The notes: generated by a model from the letters alone, not told the origin. Counted from the first letter of the stretch, positions 31,501-39,170 are shown. The stretch: DNA of 64,000 nt from Bacteroidales bacterium UBA4070 (GCA_002383485.1 DFYY01000008.1:28692-92691); one strand, 5' to 3'. Numbers and translations: made by a program.

Positions 31501-31652
31501 TCAGTAACAATTGTCCTGACATTGTCATGTCCTATCCCCGATTTGGAATTGTAGTATGTCAGAACATATCCCTGACCGGACATGAGCTGGCTGAAGAGGG
31601 CTGCCAGCGCGGTAATTATGACAGGCCTTAATCTCCTGTAGTTAAGCAGCAT
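28599..31652 (-). CDS. Sensor histidine kinase with periplasmic two-component propeller (LytS-type kinase core)
   Basis: 1017 residues. A signal peptide leads to a long periplasmic region with repeated propeller words (GFIWMATWDGLTRYDG, GNIWVSTNNGLSAIN, GILWLATLGSGVCRY). A Y_Y_Y domain (FSNLRPGWHSLDIEATD) precedes a single membrane helix (VIIPFLVLLLLTLISWIIL). The cytoplasmic part is a His_kinase/HATPase module of LytS type with the phospho-acceptor His821 in MNPHFIFNALNSI and the N-box VENAIWHGV. Unlike hybrid two-component systems, the receiver is a separate protein (previous entry). The ligand is unknown. Confidence 0.93.
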   Translation of the reverse strand: MLLNYRRLRPVIITALAALFSQLMSGQGYVLTYYNSKSGIGHDNVRTIVTDSSGFIWMATWDGLTRYDGTDFVNYFHDPADSTSIPYFSVSHIAVDSEDNLWVATDNVILSLFDRATEEFGTVRSLGGVLLDDLVYFKQGPDGYLWLLLQKGILRYHPETKETVFHPWRAGSIEIPEMHPFRYQIEFQDNGNLWMVGHDIIEAETGFDSTTGEHFSAIKAIYPLERLPGRIGTFFTDAGKARIVNDKEGNTWLASLSGLFRLDREIGVFREYGGSFQKISFEGNKPLVFYNHESGLKVYQPGNDSLISIPGNICALPTEYFFHDSGMLWISRSFEGGTPAGVVKIVLTPSEFRHINPFPLNSSELNVFGIIRDEKGGLWLAARDRNYLIRIRPDGHEEKINVLNEKEQTDLWHPRSFLPDTGGLWIGYYFWKLVRYDLQTGRMEQHFPARWVHTMCYDGQGNILIADAGIVSYNPASGKSVRLFSVDDSINIFTLHRQDNILWAGCSHSCLIRYDMISGQLEQIRIARGMTNIEDICDGSEGILWLATLGSGVCRYETSTGEKTYYTTASGLSNNTTYSLIRDQQGNIWVSTNNGLSAINHKNGRIRTFGENDGLMIHEFNSDASWVTEEGKFLFGGVGGAVEFDPAEVIQEQAGTADRKIIVLNLEVSAIRRALNVPAYRADTVTLDKGDDNFHLSFVVPEYRHPEMIRYRYRLGGESNNWYYTDHTDRNINFSNLRPGWHSLDIEATDVNGSWSVKKNLVIRIKPRFHETLAFRVIIPFLVLLLLTLISWIILRQVYQRESQKRDMLRHQALRGQMNPHFIFNALNSINFFISNNDRLSANRYIADFSKLIRTVMNNMNEDFVKLSAELVALEDYLKIEHLRFGDKFDYKISIQQGLQTEAFMVSPGLIQPFVENAIWHGVMGLDGRKGHILIDLRMREGILVCTVEDDGVGRARSEAMKDKSLPRRSKGISLATDRLKIINNLLVSNCRLTITDLYPEHSETGTRVEIEMPVSS

Positions 31653-31790
31653 AGGGTTGAGATGTAGGGCATAAGTACAAATTTAGCAAAAAGATGCGAA
31701 TATGTTTCGGGCTGCAGGTTTAATAATAAATTGAATCCTTCTGACTGTGCTGCATGGCCCTATTTGTTATTTTTGCATTGAGACCTCGAT

Positions 31791-33803
31791 ATGGAATTCA
31801 GACTCATTTCAGAATTTTCTCCTACCGGCGATCAGCCGGAAGCAATACGTCAGCTGACAGACGGGTTGCAGCAGGGGGTGCCTTTCCAGACACTTCTCGG
31901 GGTGACCGGATCAGGTAAGACATTTACAATTGCCAATGTGATTGCGCAGCTCAACAGGCCGGTGCTTGTGCTGAGCCATAATAAAACACTGGCTGCCCAG
32001 CTCTACGGAGAGTTCCGCCAGTTTTTTCCCGAAAATGCGGTAGAGTACTTCGTCTCTTACTATGATTATTATCAGCCCGAGGCTTATCTTCCTGTTAGTG
32101 ACACATATATTGAAAAGGACCTCTCTATAAATGACGAGATAGAGAAGCTTCGCCTAAGCGCCACTTCCTCCCTGCTCTCAGGCAGGAGGGACGTGATAGT
32201 TGTTTCTTCGGTATCATGTATTTACGGTATCGGCAATCCTGACGACTTCCGCTCCAACACCGTGCATGTGATAAAAGGAGCGAAGATCACCCGCACACAT
32301 CTTCTGCGCAAGCTTGTTGACAGCCTCTACGCACGCAATGAGGTGGAGTTCACCAACGGCACCTTCAGGGTGCGGGGCGATACTGTGGATGTATACCCGG
32401 CCTATGCCGACCTTGCCCTCAGGATTGTCTTCTTTGGTGACGAGATAGATGAGGTATCCACATTTGACCCGCTTAGCGGCGCTCATCTCGAAGATCTAGA
32501 AGAATATGTGATTTATCCTGCGAACCTTTTCGTGACGACGCGTGAACGGATCAACACTGCCGTGAGCCTGATACAGGATGATATGGTCTTGCAGGCCAGG
32601 CATTTCCGGGATACGGGCAGGCCGGAAGAGGCAAAGCGGATTGAGCAGAGGGTTCAGTATGACCTGGAGATGATCAAGGAGCTCGGCTACTGCAGCGGCA
32701 TAGAAAACTATTCAAGGTATTTTGACGGCCGTGAGCCGGGGACAAGACCATTCTGCCTGGTGGACTGTTTCCCGAAGGATTTCATTACTGTAATTGATGA
32801 GAGCCATGCTACAATACCCCAGATAAGGGCAATGTACGGAGGTGACCATTCCCGGAAGCAGACGCTGGTGGAATACGGTTTCCGCCTCCCTGCTGCCCTT
32901 GACAACAGGCCTCTGCGGATTGAGGAGTTCGAGGCTCTGACCGGTCAGACAATATATATGAGCGCTACACCGGCCGATTATGAGATGGAGAAGAGTGAGG
33001 GTGTCTTTGTGGATCAGGTCATACGGCCGACGGGACTGCTGGATCCGCCGATAGAGGTCAGACCCAGCCGCAACCAGGTTGATGACCTTATGGAGGAGAT
33101 CAGGAAACGCTCTGCTGCAGGGGAGAGGGTACTGGTGACTACCATGACCAAGAGAATGGCCGAGGAGCTGAATACATACCTGGGAAGGTTTGATATTAAA
33201 TGCCGGTATATCCATTCTGACGTGGAGACGATAGAAAGGGTGGAAATACTTGAAGCACTCCGCTCCGGTGAGTTTGACGTGCTTGTTGGGGTGAACCTCC
33301 TGCGTGAAGGACTGGACCTTCCCGAGGTGTCACTTGTCGCTATACTGGATGCTGACAAGGAGGGTTTCCTCCGTTCAGGCAGGGCATTGACGCAGACAGC
33401 TGGCAGGGCTGCAAGGAATATAAACGGGCTCGTGGTAATGTATGCTGACAGAATTACGGGCGCAATGAAGGAGACAATTGATGAAACCAACAGACGTCGC
33501 GCCAAGCAGATGGACTACAATACCCGGATGGGTATCACACCCCGTCAGATAGTGAAGAAGGGAGGAACAATGCTTCAGGGGTTGAGTCGCAAGGGAGTGG
33601 AGGTGAAGGCCTACACCGGTCCGGAAAAGCTGGATGTAGCGGCTGACCCGGTGGTGAGGTATATGTCAAAAGAGCAGCTGGAAAAGGCCATTGAGAAGTC
33701 GCGCAAGGCGATGGAGAAGGCTGCTGCAGCGCTTGACTTTATCGAGGCAGCACGGCTGCGTGACGAGATCGAGGGGATGAGGCGCCTGGCAGCCGGAAGG
33801 TGA
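31791..33803 (+). CDS. uvrB: UvrABC system protein B
   Basis: 670 residues. Walker A GVTGSGKT (37-44), the beta-hairpin region YYDYYQPEAYLP, the DEAD-like DESH box (VIDESHAT), helicase motifs (YMSATP, GVNLLREGLDLPEVS, QTAGRAARN) and a C-terminal UVR domain (KAMEKAAAALDFIEAARLRDEI) are all present. It is the damage-loading helicase of nucleotide excision repair. A -7 element TATTTTTG-like box at 31768-31775 sits just before the start. Confidence 0.97.
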   Translation: MEFRLISEFSPTGDQPEAIRQLTDGLQQGVPFQTLLGVTGSGKTFTIANVIAQLNRPVLVLSHNKTLAAQLYGEFRQFFPENAVEYFVSYYDYYQPEAYLPVSDTYIEKDLSINDEIEKLRLSATSSLLSGRRDVIVVSSVSCIYGIGNPDDFRSNTVHVIKGAKITRTHLLRKLVDSLYARNEVEFTNGTFRVRGDTVDVYPAYADLALRIVFFGDEIDEVSTFDPLSGAHLEDLEEYVIYPANLFVTTRERINTAVSLIQDDMVLQARHFRDTGRPEEAKRIEQRVQYDLEMIKELGYCSGIENYSRYFDGREPGTRPFCLVDCFPKDFITVIDESHATIPQIRAMYGGDHSRKQTLVEYGFRLPAALDNRPLRIEEFEALTGQTIYMSATPADYEMEKSEGVFVDQVIRPTGLLDPPIEVRPSRNQVDDLMEEIRKRSAAGERVLVTTMTKRMAEELNTYLGRFDIKCRYIHSDVETIERVEILEALRSGEFDVLVGVNLLREGLDLPEVSLVAILDADKEGFLRSGRALTQTAGRAARNINGLVVMYADRITGAMKETIDETNRRRAKQMDYNTRMGITPRQIVKKGGTMLQGLSRKGVEVKAYTGPEKLDVAADPVVRYMSKEQLEKAIEKSRKAMEKAAAALDFIEAARLRDEIEGMRRLAAGR

Positions 33804-33907
33804 TAGTGTCACAACCGGGCAAGAAAATGGCTGCTCCTGCGTTTAGATTACAGGTTTGGGACTTTTGCCCGCAGACAATACGAAACAGGATATACTGAAA
33901 TATATTA

Positions 33908-34711
33908 ATGCAAAGAATACTAACGTTTTTGCTTTTTGTAGCAACACTTGTGTCAGGCTGTTCAAGGCTCCCTGATCCTGAACCTGTTGATAATCCGAAG
34001 GTGGTGATTCTGATGTACCACAGGATAAGCGAAGGCGAGGCCGGGAACCTTTATGAGCGCAGTGCCGGAGATTTTGAGAAGGATCTTGTTTATCTGAAAC
34101 AGAACAGGATCAGGGTCATTGACTTTGACGACCTGGAAGCCATTGTCTCCGGTAGGGAGAAACTTACAACACATGCCGCAGTGATCACATTTGATGACGG
34201 TGACCATTCATGGTATACGGAGGCAATGCCGCTGCTGAAGAGGTACAGGATGAAGGCCACCTTCTTCCTCTGGGCATCGAAGATCGGCTCTGACTCCTTT
34301 CTCGGGTGGGATGAGGTGGAGATGATGAGCAGCTATTCATGGGACAGAGGGATCAGACCATTTTCCTTCGGCTCTCACACCATGTCTCACCAGTATCTGA
34401 TGAACATGAAGGCTGCTCTTGGTGGCGGCGAGGCCTTCCAGACATACCTCGATGAGGAACTTGGCGGTTCAAAAGTTCTGATTGACAGGCATATTCACGG
34501 AACCGTTGAAACCCTGGCATTGCCTTACGGCGACGGAGCCGGCGATGCTGATATAATTACTGCAGCCCGGCGTCACGGATACCGGTTTATCAGGACCTCA
34601 GAACGCGATGTGACAGGAACACTCTCAACCGATCTCTTAAGGCTTCCCAGCCTGCCGCTGCTGAATGACACCGGACAGGAACTCATTGGTACATATCTTG
34701 GTATTTATTAA
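33908..34711 (+). CDS. Polysaccharide deacetylase lipoprotein
   Basis: 267 residues. The signal sequence ends in a lipobox with Cys18 (LVSGC), so the protein is a lipoprotein. The NodB-type metal site is complete: Asp96-Asp97 in ITFDDGDHS and the His157-x3-His161 pair (GSHTMSH). Further motifs (ALPYGDGAGD, FIRTSERD) fit the CE4 family, which removes N-acetyl groups from glycans. The substrate, peptidoglycan or an exopolysaccharide, is not indicated by neighbours. Confidence 0.88.
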   Translation: MQRILTFLLFVATLVSGCSRLPDPEPVDNPKVVILMYHRISEGEAGNLYERSAGDFEKDLVYLKQNRIRVIDFDDLEAIVSGREKLTTHAAVITFDDGDHSWYTEAMPLLKRYRMKATFFLWASKIGSDSFLGWDEVEMMSSYSWDRGIRPFSFGSHTMSHQYLMNMKAALGGGEAFQTYLDEELGGSKVLIDRHIHGTVETLALPYGDGAGDADIITAARRHGYRFIRTSERDVTGTLSTDLLRLPSLPLLNDTGQELIGTYLGIY

Positions 34712-34740
34712 CCTGAAATCCACGCTAACCTAAAAATAAT

Positions 34741-34947
34741 ATGAAGAAAATCAAAGATGCCGAATGCTGCCGTTTCCGGTCCCACCCCTGGCACGGGATC
34801 GATATTGGCAAAACTGCCCCGGACATGTAGCCTGAAGCATGGCTGAAGGTGCTGCCGGAACCTCATAACATCATTTGCGGAGGCGTGCTGGGATATTTTA
34901 ATGCTTCCTGTGACGAACGGTCATATAAGTTGATAATCATGCTTTAG
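34741..34947 (+). pseudogene. Possible remnant of an inorganic pyrophosphatase gene
   Basis: In the 338-base stretch without an intact gene after 34711, an ATG at 34741 opens 29 codons ending at TAG (34828-34830). The phrase RSHPWHGIDIGKTAP resembles the N-terminus of Bacteroidota soluble pyrophosphatases (..HPWHGI..G..AP). The same frame continues 38 sense codons after the TAG before a second TAG (34945-34947), but that part has no pyrophosphatase features. It is best read as a decayed 5' fragment. The rest of the stretch, to 35049, is AT-rich and shows nothing clear. Confidence 0.4.
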
Positions 34948-35049
34948 TTTTTGATTAAGAGTTGTAAACTTACTGCCGTTTGCTCTAATTTTGGTGAATA
35001 ATTATTAGCTTCAGGTAATTAGTTTTTTAGATCGGGAAGAACTTTTATA

Positions 35050-35511
35050 ATGGAAAAACTAACAGACTTAATCGTCGAAAAGACTTCAAAGACACCGCAG
35101 ATAGAACTCAGGTACAGCAGCGGTGAGATTTCACTTACAGGCAGATCGTTGCCTGAAAACGCATCGAGGATTTATGAACCGGTACTTACCTGGGTGAGCA
35201 ATTATGTCATTCAGCCCCAGCCAGTGACAAACCTGAGGCTGAAAATTGAATATTTCAATACCTCCTCTTCACTCTGGATCAGCAAGATTGTGAAGACGCT
35301 GACACGGATAAACAATCCTGATTACAGGCTGATGGTGCATGTCTACATACCTCTCGAAGAGTATGATGACATGAAGCTGTCAGGTGATTTCAGGGAATCC
35401 TTCAACCCGTTCACTGAAATTTTGCAGGATTCAATACCTGAAGTAAGCCTGAAACTTTATGCCACAGACGATTCCTCGAAAGTAATCAGGGATGCCCTGG
35501 TGCTGTTATAG
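35050..35511 (+). CDS. SiaC-family regulatory protein (DUF1987)
   Basis: 153 residues, a single domain. The pattern LTGRSLPENASRIYEPVLTWVSNYV, then LRLKIEYFNTSSSLWISKIVKTL, fits the DUF1987/SiaC family. In Pseudomonas SiaC is switched by phosphorylation of a Thr in the equivalent YFNT(S/A)SS loop, by the SiaB kinase and SiaA phosphatase, and controls a diguanylate cyclase. No SiaA, SiaB or SiaD homologue lies nearby. The phospho-site here would be the Thr or a Ser in FNTSSS. Confidence 0.8.
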   Translation: MEKLTDLIVEKTSKTPQIELRYSSGEISLTGRSLPENASRIYEPVLTWVSNYVIQPQPVTNLRLKIEYFNTSSSLWISKIVKTLTRINNPDYRLMVHVYIPLEEYDDMKLSGDFRESFNPFTEILQDSIPEVSLKLYATDDSSKVIRDALVLL

Positions 35512-35583
35512 GAGCAGTTTTCATTTCATTGCCACGGGGGAAGCCGATAATCTAAAAATTTAATCACTTTTTATACCGGCTTA

Positions 35584-35606
35584 GTCAAAACTGATTATGT
35601 TTTGAC
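35584..35606. repeat. 8-bp perfect palindrome in the spacer
   Basis: GTCAAAAC (35584-35591) and GTTTTGAC (35599-35606) flank a 7-base loop. It has no clear T-tract and may be an operator or a weak hairpin. Otherwise 35512-35774 shows nothing that I can support. Confidence 0.45.
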
Positions 35607-35774
35607 AAGCGTCCCTGTTCTGGGCTTGAGATTCCCGTAGCCGTAAGTGAATCGCCTCTCCGGTGTGACGAACCGTTTTCCGGAAGGCTGAAATGTCTAT
35701 TAAATGAGGAACTACGATTTGGAGACGATTGATTTGCCATGTAAATTTGAAATGAAAATCAAATCCGGAAAGAG

Positions 35775-35909
35775 ATGAAGACGTACTATCAGATTTCATC
35801 GGATGCAACGGGGAAGGTACTCCTGCGGCGCAGAAAGATAGCCAAGGCGCTGCGCTGGTGGCTGAATGAACATGGATTCGACTATAAATATGTATTCTAT
35901 ACGGTATAA
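35775..35909 (+). CDS. Small basic hypothetical protein, 44 residues
   Basis: An ATG at 35775, preceded by GGAAAGAG, opens a 44-codon frame. The peptide starts MKTYYQISSDATGKVLLRRR and continues with a basic, Trp-containing helix (KIAKALRWWLNEHGFDYKY). The composition looks like a folded small protein and not random sequence, but no family is recognised and the spacing gives no partner. It ends 63 bases before the next lipoprotein gene. Confidence 0.4.
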   Translation: MKTYYQISSDATGKVLLRRRKIAKALRWWLNEHGFDYKYVFYTV

Positions 35910-35972
35910 CTTATTGTGTGGTGCTCTCCAGCCGGGGATTATCGCTGAGTATAACAAAAAGGATAAGAGATC

Positions 35973-36371
35973 ATGAAATTAAAAAGGTTCCTGATACCGG
36001 CTTTGCTTATCATCGTTGCCTCATGCAGCAGTGCCGGCAAGACTGCTACCGAGCCGGAGGAGGACAAGCTTTACGTTACGCGCATGTACATTGGAGACTA
36101 CCAAAACTTCCGGCACACTGCCCCGGCCAGGTTTGGTGATCCTCACCTGATCTGGATCAAGACATCGCGTGACACTACCTTTGGCAAGATATCGGCTTAC
36201 AGCAGGGAGTGTTCATTCCGCGAGGGAGACAGGCTTTACCTGCGTAGGAAGTATGTGACTCCCGGAGTCTATGGCTACTGGATGTACCAGATTGAGAATG
36301 ATTCCTCTGTCTTTTACCGCATCAGTGAATACCAGAATGACAGGAAGATTCTTGTTCAGAGCTGGTACTGA
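35973..36371 (+). CDS. Hypothetical lipoprotein, 132 residues
   Basis: A signal sequence with lipobox (LIIVASCSS) is followed by a compact, aromatic-rich domain (LYVTRMYIGDYQNFRHTAP, GDRLYLRRKYVTPGVYGYWMYQIE). No known family is recognised. The product should be anchored in the envelope. A GCCAGTCTG/CAGACTGGC hairpin follows downstream. Confidence 0.7.
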   Translation: MKLKRFLIPALLIIVASCSSAGKTATEPEEDKLYVTRMYIGDYQNFRHTAPARFGDPHLIWIKTSRDTTFGKISAYSRECSFREGDRLYLRRKYVTPGVYGYWMYQIENDSSVFYRISEYQNDRKILVQSWY

Positions 36372-36452
36372 TATCTCCGGGGGCAGGTGATCTGCCCGGA
36401 CGGGCAGCAGACTGTTGCGAAAGTGTGCTCTAAAACGGTTATTTAACAATCT

Positions 36453-36487
36453 GCCAGTCTGTCCGGGGTCTCGTGCAGCAGACTGGC
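36453..36487. terminator. Hairpin between convergent lipoprotein genes
   Basis: GCCAGTCTG (36453-36461) pairs with CAGACTGGC (36479-36487), a 9-bp stem. It sits three bases past the stop of the minus-strand gene and 82 bases past the plus-strand one, so it probably ends one or both transcripts. The T-tract is weak on each side. Confidence 0.5.
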
Positions 36488-36489
36488 TG

Positions 36490-36672
36490 TTATTTCAGTT
36501 TTTTCTGATAGCTGTCTCTGTAAATCCTGTTGATTCCGTTGGCCCTGACATTGCCTTTCTGAAACAGGGTATTCTTCATATCATTTGCAGAATCGCTGTA
36601 AGCCGGGCAGACGGTCTGGTTGCAGGAGGCAAGAAGGAGAATGGCCAGGGCGACTAAAATCAGTTTTTTCAT
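36490..36672 (-). CDS. Small hypothetical lipoprotein, 60 residues
   Basis: The ATG at 36672 opens MKKLILVALAILLLASCNQT, a clean lipoprotein signal with lipobox LLASC. The 42-residue mature part (CPAYSD..NTLFQKGN..INRIYRDSYQKKLK) is short and basic. No family is recognised. Small lipoproteins of this shape are frequent in Bacteroidota. Confidence 0.6.
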   Translation of the reverse strand: MKKLILVALAILLLASCNQTVCPAYSDSANDMKNTLFQKGNVRANGINRIYRDSYQKKLK

Positions 36673-36796
36673 TACCGCAAATTTAGGGAATCCGGAGGAT
36701 ATAAGCAATTTAAGTAAGGTACTTTGACGATAAAGCCGGGATTACTCTCCCGGCACTGTCGTGTGGGGATTGCGATCCCGGGTTGAGGGGTGACAA

Positions 36797-36929
36797 GAGC
36801 AGAAAAACCCGCAACGAGCGACGCTCGTTGCTGTTTTTTGCTTTTATGTGCTTCTCAGAAGCAAGCTTCTTCGTAGCTCCTGAAAGCAAAAAACCACTCG
36901 CCATATCAGGCGGGTGGGTTTTTCTGCTC
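36797..36929. repeat. Nested inverted-repeat (cloverleaf-like) structure
   Basis: An outer 14-bp perfect inverted repeat (GAGCAGAAAAACCC, 36797-36810, with 36916-36929) encloses three further structures. First comes a 10-bp hairpin GCAACGAGCG/CGCTCGTTGC (36811-36831). Next is a 12-bp perfect stem GTTTTTTGCTTT (36833-36844 with 36883-36894), which itself holds a GCTTC/GAAGC hairpin (36850-36862). Last is a 9-bp hairpin (36894-36917). The first hairpin with its T6 is a plus-strand terminator, and the last with its T6 on the minus strand ends tRNA-Pro. No protein is encoded. Confidence 0.8.
36887..36917 (-). terminator. tRNA-Pro terminator
   Basis: On the minus strand a 9-bp stem with one C-A mismatch (CCACCCGCC/GGCGAGTGG) is followed by TTTTTTG, starting 15 bases after the tRNA 3' end. 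Confidence 0.7.
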
Positions 36930-36931
36930 AG

Positions 36932-37006
36932 TCGGGATGCCGGGATTTGAACCCGGGGCCCCTTGCCCCCCAGACAAGTACTCTAACCGGGCTGAGCTAC
37001 ATCCCG
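36932..37006 (-). tRNA. tRNA-Pro (GGG anticodon)
   Basis: The minus strand folds as a cloverleaf: acceptor CGGGATG/CATCCCG with C1-G72 as in proline tRNAs, D-arm GCTC..GAGT, anticodon stem CTTGT/GCAAG with loop CTGGGGG (anticodon GGG, G37), and T-arm with GGTTCAAATCC. A73 is encoded; CCA is not. It reads codon CCC, and CCU by wobble. Confidence 0.95.
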
Positions 37007-37021
37007 TACTTTTAAGCGATG

Positions 37022-37052
37022 CAAAATTAATTAACAAATCGGATTATCCAAA
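37022..37052 (-). promoter_or_regulatory. tRNA-Pro promoter
   Basis: On the minus strand a -33 TTTG (37049-37052) and a -7 TAATTTTG (37022-37029) are 19 bases apart, just upstream of the tRNA. Confidence 0.7.
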
Positions 37053-37159
37053 AAAAAGCTGAGGCCTGCTCTGCGGCATAAAACGGAAATAACGACAGGT
37101 TGAGTAATTCAATATATTTGTTCAGCATAAAAATGCGTTATCCTTAACAGAGACTAACT

Positions 37160-38332
37160 ATGAACCAGGTCAACCGTCGTAACTTCCTTCGTCTTGCAGG
37201 CGCCGGAGCTGCTGCCGCTGCCGCCGTACCAATGGCTCAGGCAATGGGATCAGCAACAGCCGGCCAGCAACAGCAACAAGCCAAACCCGCCACAAATATC
37301 GCTGACGCAGCAAAGACACCCAGGGGTCCCAACGCCATGCCAGGACTATATCCGGGTCTCGTGGCCGTGGTGAAAAACAGCGCCTCAGTGAAGGACAATG
37401 CAATAGTGGAACAGCAGGTCCATGACATGATCGCCCGCTCAATGCTCGAACTGACCGGCGAAAAACGGCTTAAAAAGGCATGGCGGAAATTCGTCTCACC
37501 GGGCGAAAGGATAGGCCTTAAGGTCAATCCTGTTGCCGGCAAGAGCCTCAGCACCAGCCATGAAGTGGTAAGGGCGGTGATAGCACAGATGGAAGAGAGC
37601 GGCATAAAGAGATCACAGTTGACAATCTGGGACCGCCGTGAGTTCGAACTTACAGACGTGGGATTCACCGCTGAAAATTACCCCGGCATACGCATAGTGG
37701 GAACCGAACAGATGGACAAGGATGGCCTCTATTATGGCAAGGACGGCAAGCTGTACGGTGAGCACATGATTGACCGCGACTGGTACTACTGGGCCGACGT
37801 TGAGGGTGAGTATGACGAGTACACTATGCCCTACATGGTCAACGGGGGCAAGTATTCCTACTTTACGAAGATTGTAACGCAGGATCTCGACAAGATCATA
37901 AATATCCCTATACTCAAGAATGCCGGCATGACGGTGACACTGGCGCTCAAGAATCTCGCCTTCGGGGCTGTCTCAAACACCGGCAGGCTGCATGCCAGAC
38001 TGTGGAACGAGACTTGCGCCCAGGTGTGCGCCTTCGCACCTATCCGCGACAAGGTGGTGCTTAATATCGTGGATGGGATCAAGGGCTGCTTCAACGGTGG
38101 TCCGGGTGCAAATCCCCAGTTCTTCTGCGATTATCACACCATAATTACCGGTACTGATGCTGTCGCAGTTGACAGGATCGGTTATGACATTGTCCTTGCA
38201 AAGAGGATTGCAGAAGGTTTGCAGAAGGAGGGATCTCCGACGGCACTTGAATTCATGCTTCAGGCCGAGCGTCTCGGACTGGGTGTGGCCGACAGGGCCA
38301 GGATCAATCTTAAAGAGGTGATACCTGGATAG
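37160..38332 (+). CDS. Tat-exported DUF362 protein
   Basis: 390 residues. A twin-arginine signal (NRRNFLRLAGAGAAAAAAVP) shows folded export, often with a cofactor. A Gln-rich stretch (GQQQQQ) joins it to the DUF362 domain, with family phrases GLKVNPVAGKSLSTSHEVVRAV, LDKIINIPILKNAGMTVTLALKN and GTDAVAVDRIGYDIV. DUF362 proteins are linked to iron-sulfur chemistry, but no separate ferredoxin domain is present; cysteines cluster at NETCAQVCAF and FFCDY. The next gene follows after 22 bases and is probably co-transcribed. Confidence 0.85.
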   Translation: MNQVNRRNFLRLAGAGAAAAAAVPMAQAMGSATAGQQQQQAKPATNIADAAKTPRGPNAMPGLYPGLVAVVKNSASVKDNAIVEQQVHDMIARSMLELTGEKRLKKAWRKFVSPGERIGLKVNPVAGKSLSTSHEVVRAVIAQMEESGIKRSQLTIWDRREFELTDVGFTAENYPGIRIVGTEQMDKDGLYYGKDGKLYGEHMIDRDWYYWADVEGEYDEYTMPYMVNGGKYSYFTKIVTQDLDKIINIPILKNAGMTVTLALKNLAFGAVSNTGRLHARLWNETCAQVCAFAPIRDKVVLNIVDGIKGCFNGGPGANPQFFCDYHTIITGTDAVAVDRIGYDIVLAKRIAEGLQKEGSPTALEFMLQAERLGLGVADRARINLKEVIPG

Positions 38333-38354
38333 GATTTTCAGCGTTGTGATTAAT

Positions 38355-39149
38355 ATGCATTCAGGAAAAATAATTGCCTTTTTGGCAGCAGCCATACTAA
38401 CCCTCTCTGCAGGTGCACAGTCGACTCTTGTTCCACGCACCCTTTCAGGCATGGACGGGGTGGGATCGGTGCAAAGCCGGACATTTACAGAGTCATCGCT
38501 TTACGGATACATCAACGGTGGCGCAGAACTCTACCTTGAGTATGGTTTTGACACCCTCGTGGTTACCGAGATGGAGGTGGATGGCAGTGACATCAAGCTG
38601 GAAGTCTACAGGATGAAGGATCCTGAAGCGGCATTTGGCATTTTTTCGGTATCACGGTTTCGCTGTAACGGCGGAGCCAGGCTCACAGAGCATATCTGCA
38701 GGTCAGCCTACCAGCTGCAGTTCTGCAAGGGTCCGTATTATGTAAGCATCATCAATGACACTGGCTCGGAGGCAGACCAGAAGAGGTCCGCTGACCTGGC
38801 AACGATCCTCGTTGCAAACATAGCGGAACCCTCCTTTGACCCGGCTGAATTCTATGCAGAGAGCATCGATGAAGAGACGATGAGAGGAGCTGTCCTGGTC
38901 AGGGGTCCCCTCGGTGTAAACAACGGCATCCCTTCCCTGTCCGACAGGCTGGGTAATACCGGAGGATTCAGCGCACTGTTTATAAGAAACGGTCAGGATA
39001 CCGTTGCCTCACTTCTCTTTGCCAGCGAGCAGTCTGCCAGCGAGTTCATGCGCTCCTCCAGAATCGCAAATGGCAGTAAATCAGGTGCAATAAAAAGTGA
39101 TTCAACGGTTTCGGTGATCTCCCCAAGGCACATCATAATAACTTTTTGA
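38355..39149 (+). CDS. DUF6599-like exported protein
   Basis: 264 residues from the ATG at 38355; a GTG at 38346 in frame is less likely. A signal peptide (IIAFLAAAILTLSAGAQ) precedes the domain with its strongest words SLYGYINGGAELYLEYGFDTL and LEVYRMKDPEAAFGIFSVSR, which I associate with the DUF6599 family. The function is unknown. Tight linkage to the Tat-exported DUF362 protein suggests that both act in the periplasm together. Confidence 0.7.
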   Translation: MHSGKIIAFLAAAILTLSAGAQSTLVPRTLSGMDGVGSVQSRTFTESSLYGYINGGAELYLEYGFDTLVVTEMEVDGSDIKLEVYRMKDPEAAFGIFSVSRFRCNGGARLTEHICRSAYQLQFCKGPYYVSIINDTGSEADQKRSADLATILVANIAEPSFDPAEFYAESIDEETMRGAVLVRGPLGVNNGIPSLSDRLGNTGGFSALFIRNGQDTVASLLFASEQSASEFMRSSRIANGSKSGAIKSDSTVSVISPRHIIITF

Positions 39150-39170
39150 ACAAGGGGTTTAATTAATTAC

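Noticed and set aside
34741..34947. In-frame TAG as a possible recoded (pyrrolysine) codon
   Set aside because: No pyl genes are seen, the lineage is not known to use pyrrolysine, and the sequence after TAG does not continue the family.
35581..35808. 75-codon minus-strand frame
   Set aside because: Cysteine- and histidine-rich random-looking product, no ribosome site, and it overlaps a better small ORF on the plus strand.
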